Shown piece by piece: positions 60,509 to 64,000 of a stretch of 64,000 bases of DNA. The notes under the pieces are model-generated. The model was not told the DNA's origin. It ran no database searches and saw only the letters and a program-made list of their open reading frames with translations. The translations under genes and the position numbers were made by a program. Source of the DNA: Arthrobacter sp. AL12 (lineage in GTDB: Bacteria; Actinomycetota; Actinomycetes; Actinomycetales; Micrococcaceae); assembly GCF_029960645.1 (NCBI RefSeq), contig NZ_JASBQY010000002.1:134161-198160 (forward strand), in the 5' to 3' direction. How positions within the stretch are numbered: position 1 is the stretch's first letter; each line of letters starts with the position of its first letter.

Positions 60509-60753
60509 TCAGCTTGCCCTGCCTGCCGGGTTTAATGCCACGGTGTCCTTCCAGAGCCCGCGGGTCTGCAGATAGTCCTCGAGCCAGGCCCGGTGCTCTC
60601 CGCAGGCCAGCCAGATCTTGCGCCGTTCGGGGGTGTGGATCTTCGGGTTGTTCCAGAGCAGCTGCCATTCGGCGCCGTGCCGGCACGCTTTACGGGAGCA
60701 GACGGCTTCCGCCGGTCCGGGGGCCCCGCCGTTTCCGGTGAGGTCAAGGATCT

Positions 60754-60757
<4 letters not shown>
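60509..60757 (-). CDS. Conserved small actinobacterial protein with Cys residues
   Basis: The 82-residue protein is of unknown function. It has CSRKAC near 20-25, a Trp-rich WQLLWNNPKIHTPERRKIWLAC segment and a downstream His (CGEHR). The C-x4-C...C-x2-H spacing suggests metal binding (zinc or Fe-S), but this is inference. I recognise it as a small protein recurring next to SURF1 in Actinobacteria. Its ATG overlaps the DUF3099 stop by 4 bp and its stop abuts the SURF1 ATG, so it is translated with the oxidase assembly gene. Confidence 0.8.
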
Positions 60758-62168
<1,411 letters not shown>

Positions 62169-62264
62169 GACTTTCAGCCCTTAGCCCGGCCGCTGCCGGG
62201 GTGTGTAATGGGGCTACAGCCCCTGGCCACACCTCGGCAGGGGCATGGAATCAGGAGGACAATC

Positions 62265-62684
62265 GTGGCTGAACTGAACAAGTGGGTCCCGTCGGACGTG
62301 CTGGATCCGATCAAGCGTTTCCTTGACGGGGACCTGACCATGACACCGTCCATCAAGGTCGAACAGTTCGTGGACGGCACCACCCTGGTGGTCCGTGCGG
62401 AGGTTCCGGGAATTGATCCCGACAAGGACGTCGATGTCTCCGTGAGCGAAGGCATGCTGCACATCCGGGCGGAGCGTGCGGAGAAGACCGAGCACAAGAG
62501 CAAGGACGGCTACCGCTCGGAGTTCCGCTATGGCTCCTTCTCGCGCAGTGTTGCGCTGCCGCCAGGTGCCAAGGAAGAGGACGTCACCGCCACCTACAAG
62601 GACGGCGTGCTTGAGGTGCGGGCACCGGCCCCCGTGGCCGCCCCCGACGCGACGGCCAAGAAGATCCGCATCGACCACATGTAG
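62265..62684 (+). CDS. Hsp20/alpha-crystallin family small heat-shock protein
   Basis: The 139-residue protein has an alpha-crystallin domain from about 28 to 115 (IKVEQFVDGTTLVVRAEVPG, then the GVLEVRAP motif) and a C-terminal basic tail (AKKIRIDHM). It is a holdase chaperone that forms oligomers and protects unfolded proteins. The GTG at 62265 has AGGAGGA 5 nt upstream. No CIRCE or HAIR (HspR) element was seen in the 96-bp gap after fabG. Confidence 0.9.
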   Translation: MAELNKWVPSDVLDPIKRFLDGDLTMTPSIKVEQFVDGTTLVVRAEVPGIDPDKDVDVSVSEGMLHIRAERAEKTEHKSKDGYRSEFRYGSFSRSVALPPGAKEEDVTATYKDGVLEVRAPAPVAAPDATAKKIRIDHM

Positions 62685-62861
62685 CACGGGAGTCGGCGCC
62701 GGGCGGGGGCCACATCGGTCCGCCCGCCCCCGTGCGGCCGCCAACTGCCCCCGCACCGGCCTGGGGCCTCCCGGCGCGTCTCAGCACAACGGCGCCTGCA
62801 ACGGCGTCGCACCGCCCGGCACGGGCCTCAGCACACCGAAACGGCGTCCGACCGCCCGGCC

Positions 62862-63242
62862 TCAGCATGCCGCCGCACGGGCCTCCCGCAGCCAGCCGGC
62901 AACCTCGGCGTCGAGGTCCTGTTTGTTGTGCAGCTCCAGATGGTGCATCCACATCCCGGGCAACGGGTTGGCGATCTCCTTGAACCTGGCGGAATCAATG
63001 CGGCGCGGGAGCGCGATCGACAGCACGGCAGGCACCCCGGAATCAACGTACCGCCCGGGCCACCAGACGTACGCGAAACCGCGCCTCTCCCGGAAGGCCA
63101 CCTGGCTTTTCGTTGCCCGGACCACCGGCGGGACGGGCACGGCCAGCAGCCTTTCCACGGCATGAAGCAACTCCAGGCCCCGCGGCGAGCCGCTGAAAAC
63201 CTGCTCCGGCGTGGACTCCTCACTCACGCTCCGCGGCACCAT
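62862..63242 (-). CDS. DUF5655-type conserved protein
   Basis: The 126-residue protein contains a DUF5655-like domain: RATKSQVAFRERRGFAYVW near 50-68, PAVLSIALPRRIDS and WMHHLELHNKQDLDAEVAGWL. The domain is found in bacterial proteins of unknown function. The ATG at 63242 has AGGGG very close upstream; an in-frame start at 63290 adds 16 residues. The gene is divergent from the last SDR gene. The 177 bp between Hsp20 and this gene contain imperfect CGGCCTCAGCAC-like repeats only. Confidence 0.75.
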   Translation of the reverse strand: MVPRSVSEESTPEQVFSGSPRGLELLHAVERLLAVPVPPVVRATKSQVAFRERRGFAYVWWPGRYVDSGVPAVLSIALPRRIDSARFKEIANPLPGMWMHHLELHNKQDLDAEVAGWLREARAAAC

Positions 63243-63446
63243 TTCCCCTGATGTCCGGCCCTTTGCCCGGTCTCTCGGCACGCACCGCAAGCACGGTCCA
63301 TGACCGCGATCGTACGCCCGCGGGCCGGGCCGGAACTAGCCTGTTGTGTCTTCTTTGTGGAACCCGGACAACGGAAAACGCCGGCACCGCTGGCATGATG
63401 GACTGCAGACCCACCGTTTTTGGACGTTTGGAACAAAGGAGCTCAT

Positions 63447-64000
63447 ATGGGACTGCTGGACAACAAAACTGCAATCGTGACCGGTTCGTCGCGGGGCATC
63501 GGCGCTGAAGTCGCCAAGGTCCTCGCCGCCGAGGGTGCCGCCGTCGTCGTGAACTACCGCCAGAAGGCGCCCCGCGCCAACAAGGTTGTGGCGGAAATCG
63601 AAGCGGCCGGCGGCCGTGCCGCGGCCGTCGGCGCCGACCTCACCACCCAGGAAGGCGTCCAGGCCCTGGCCAGCGCCGCGATGGAGAACTTCGGATCTCT
63701 TGATGTCCTGGTCCTCAACGCCTCCGGCGGGATGGAATCCGGCATGGAGGAGGGCTACGCGCTCAAGCTCAACCGTGACGCGCAGGTGAACATGCTCAAC
63801 GCTGCCGTGCCGCTGATGCCCGAGGGCTCCCGGGTGGTCTTCGTGACGAGCCACCAGGCGCACTTCATCAACACCGTGCCCACCATGGAGAACTACGAGC
63901 CCGTGGCCCGCAGCAAGCGTGCCGGCGAGGACGCACTGCGCGAGCTCGTCCCGAACCTGGCCGAGAAGGGGATCTCCCTCGTCGTCGTTTCCGGCGACAT
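63447..64000 (+). CDS. SDR family oxidoreductase, 3' end outside the window
   Basis: The first 184 residues of a short-chain dehydrogenase are present. The cofactor motif TGSSRGIG near 13-20 and NASGG (NAG-type) near 90 are present. The SH motif at VTSHQAHF supplies the expected Ser. The usual Tyr-x3-Lys reads VARSK, so the catalytic Tyr is Val; a Tyr lies three residues further upstream (YEP). The reaction is therefore uncertain. AAAGGAG lies 5 nt before the ATG at 63447. It follows fabG in the same direction, but its promoter and job are separate. Confidence 0.88.
   Translation, partial: MGLLDNKTAIVTGSSRGIGAEVAKVLAAEGAAVVVNYRQKAPRANKVVAEIEAAGGRAAAVGADLTTQEGVQALASAAMENFGSLDVLVLNASGGMESGMEEGYALKLNRDAQVNMLNAAVPLMPEGSRVVFVTSHQAHFINTVPTMENYEPVARSKRAGEDALRELVPNLAEKGISLVVVSGD

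Noticed and set aside
62173..62264. CIRCE or HAIR element before the Hsp20 gene
   Set aside because: No matching inverted repeat (TTAGCACTC or CTTGAGT type) was found in the gap.

Overview
The window is about 64 kb of very GC-rich chromosome. It has many GTG and TTG starts, several start codons that sit directly behind a -10 box, and gene neighbourhoods typical of Actinobacteria: rapZ-yvcK-whiA, tkt-tal-pgi-zwf-opcA-pgl, sufR-sufB-sufD-sufC, RbpA, and a CoaE-GrpB fusion. Gene order and protein style point to the Micrococcaceae (Arthrobacter/Pseudarthrobacter group). That assignment is from recognition, not a database search. No tRNA, rRNA, CRISPR array, prophage, intact insertion sequence or recognisable defence system was seen.

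Layout. 1-240 holds an intergenic repeat cluster. 238-4869 carries a GNAT acetyltransferase and a YigZ-family protein (minus), then coaE and uvrB (plus). 4872-6106 is a TerC-family membrane protein behind a probable Mn2+ (yybP-ykoY) riboswitch. 6107-6630 is a gene graveyard with fragments of an MFS transporter and a topoisomerase IB. 6613-12723 (minus) has a secreted seven-repeat VCBS/FG-GAP protein, a prolyl-iminopeptidase-like hydrolase, a second acetyltransferase and a DUF3516 helicase. 12866-17935 (plus) has a trans-aconitate methyltransferase and a three-gene heterodimeric ABC exporter/GntR operon. 18025-27759 has uvrA with an SOS box, a HAD phosphatase, an acyltransferase, uvrC and rapZ-yvcK-whiA. 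27932-32784 has sodA, gap-pgk-tpiA, secG and rbpA. 32833-41114 (minus) is the pentose-phosphate operon. 41623-45436 has haem A/O synthesis genes and an ABC-2 transporter. 45622-50888 is the suf operon. 51135-57148 has a metallopeptidase, an AMP-ligase/thiolase pair and the biotin ECF transporter bioYMN. 57470-64000 has an ABC-F ATPase, a YbaK protein, SURF1, a small Cys protein, DUF3099, fabG, Hsp20, a DUF5655 protein and a truncated SDR.

How the genes work together. Central carbon metabolism is concentrated here: lower glycolysis on one strand faces the complete oxidative and non-oxidative pentose-phosphate operon on the other, with rbpA between them. All three nucleotide-excision-repair genes (uvrA, uvrB, uvrC) lie within 22 kb, and each looks leaderless. 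Respiratory assembly functions (CtaA, CtaB, SURF1), Fe-S assembly (Suf) and superoxide dismutase are also here. The suf operon contains a Rieske ferredoxin gene but lacks sufS and sufU.

Most of the window is ordinary housekeeping. The less ordinary points are: the two GGACATGCCC repeat clusters 54 kb apart; the MFS/topoisomerase IB relic; a possible 7-codon leaderless leader ORF overlapping the sufR start; a likely biotin-linked module in which the AMP-ligase and bioY promoters share a 13-bp site; and a thiolase with Ser in place of the second catalytic Cys.
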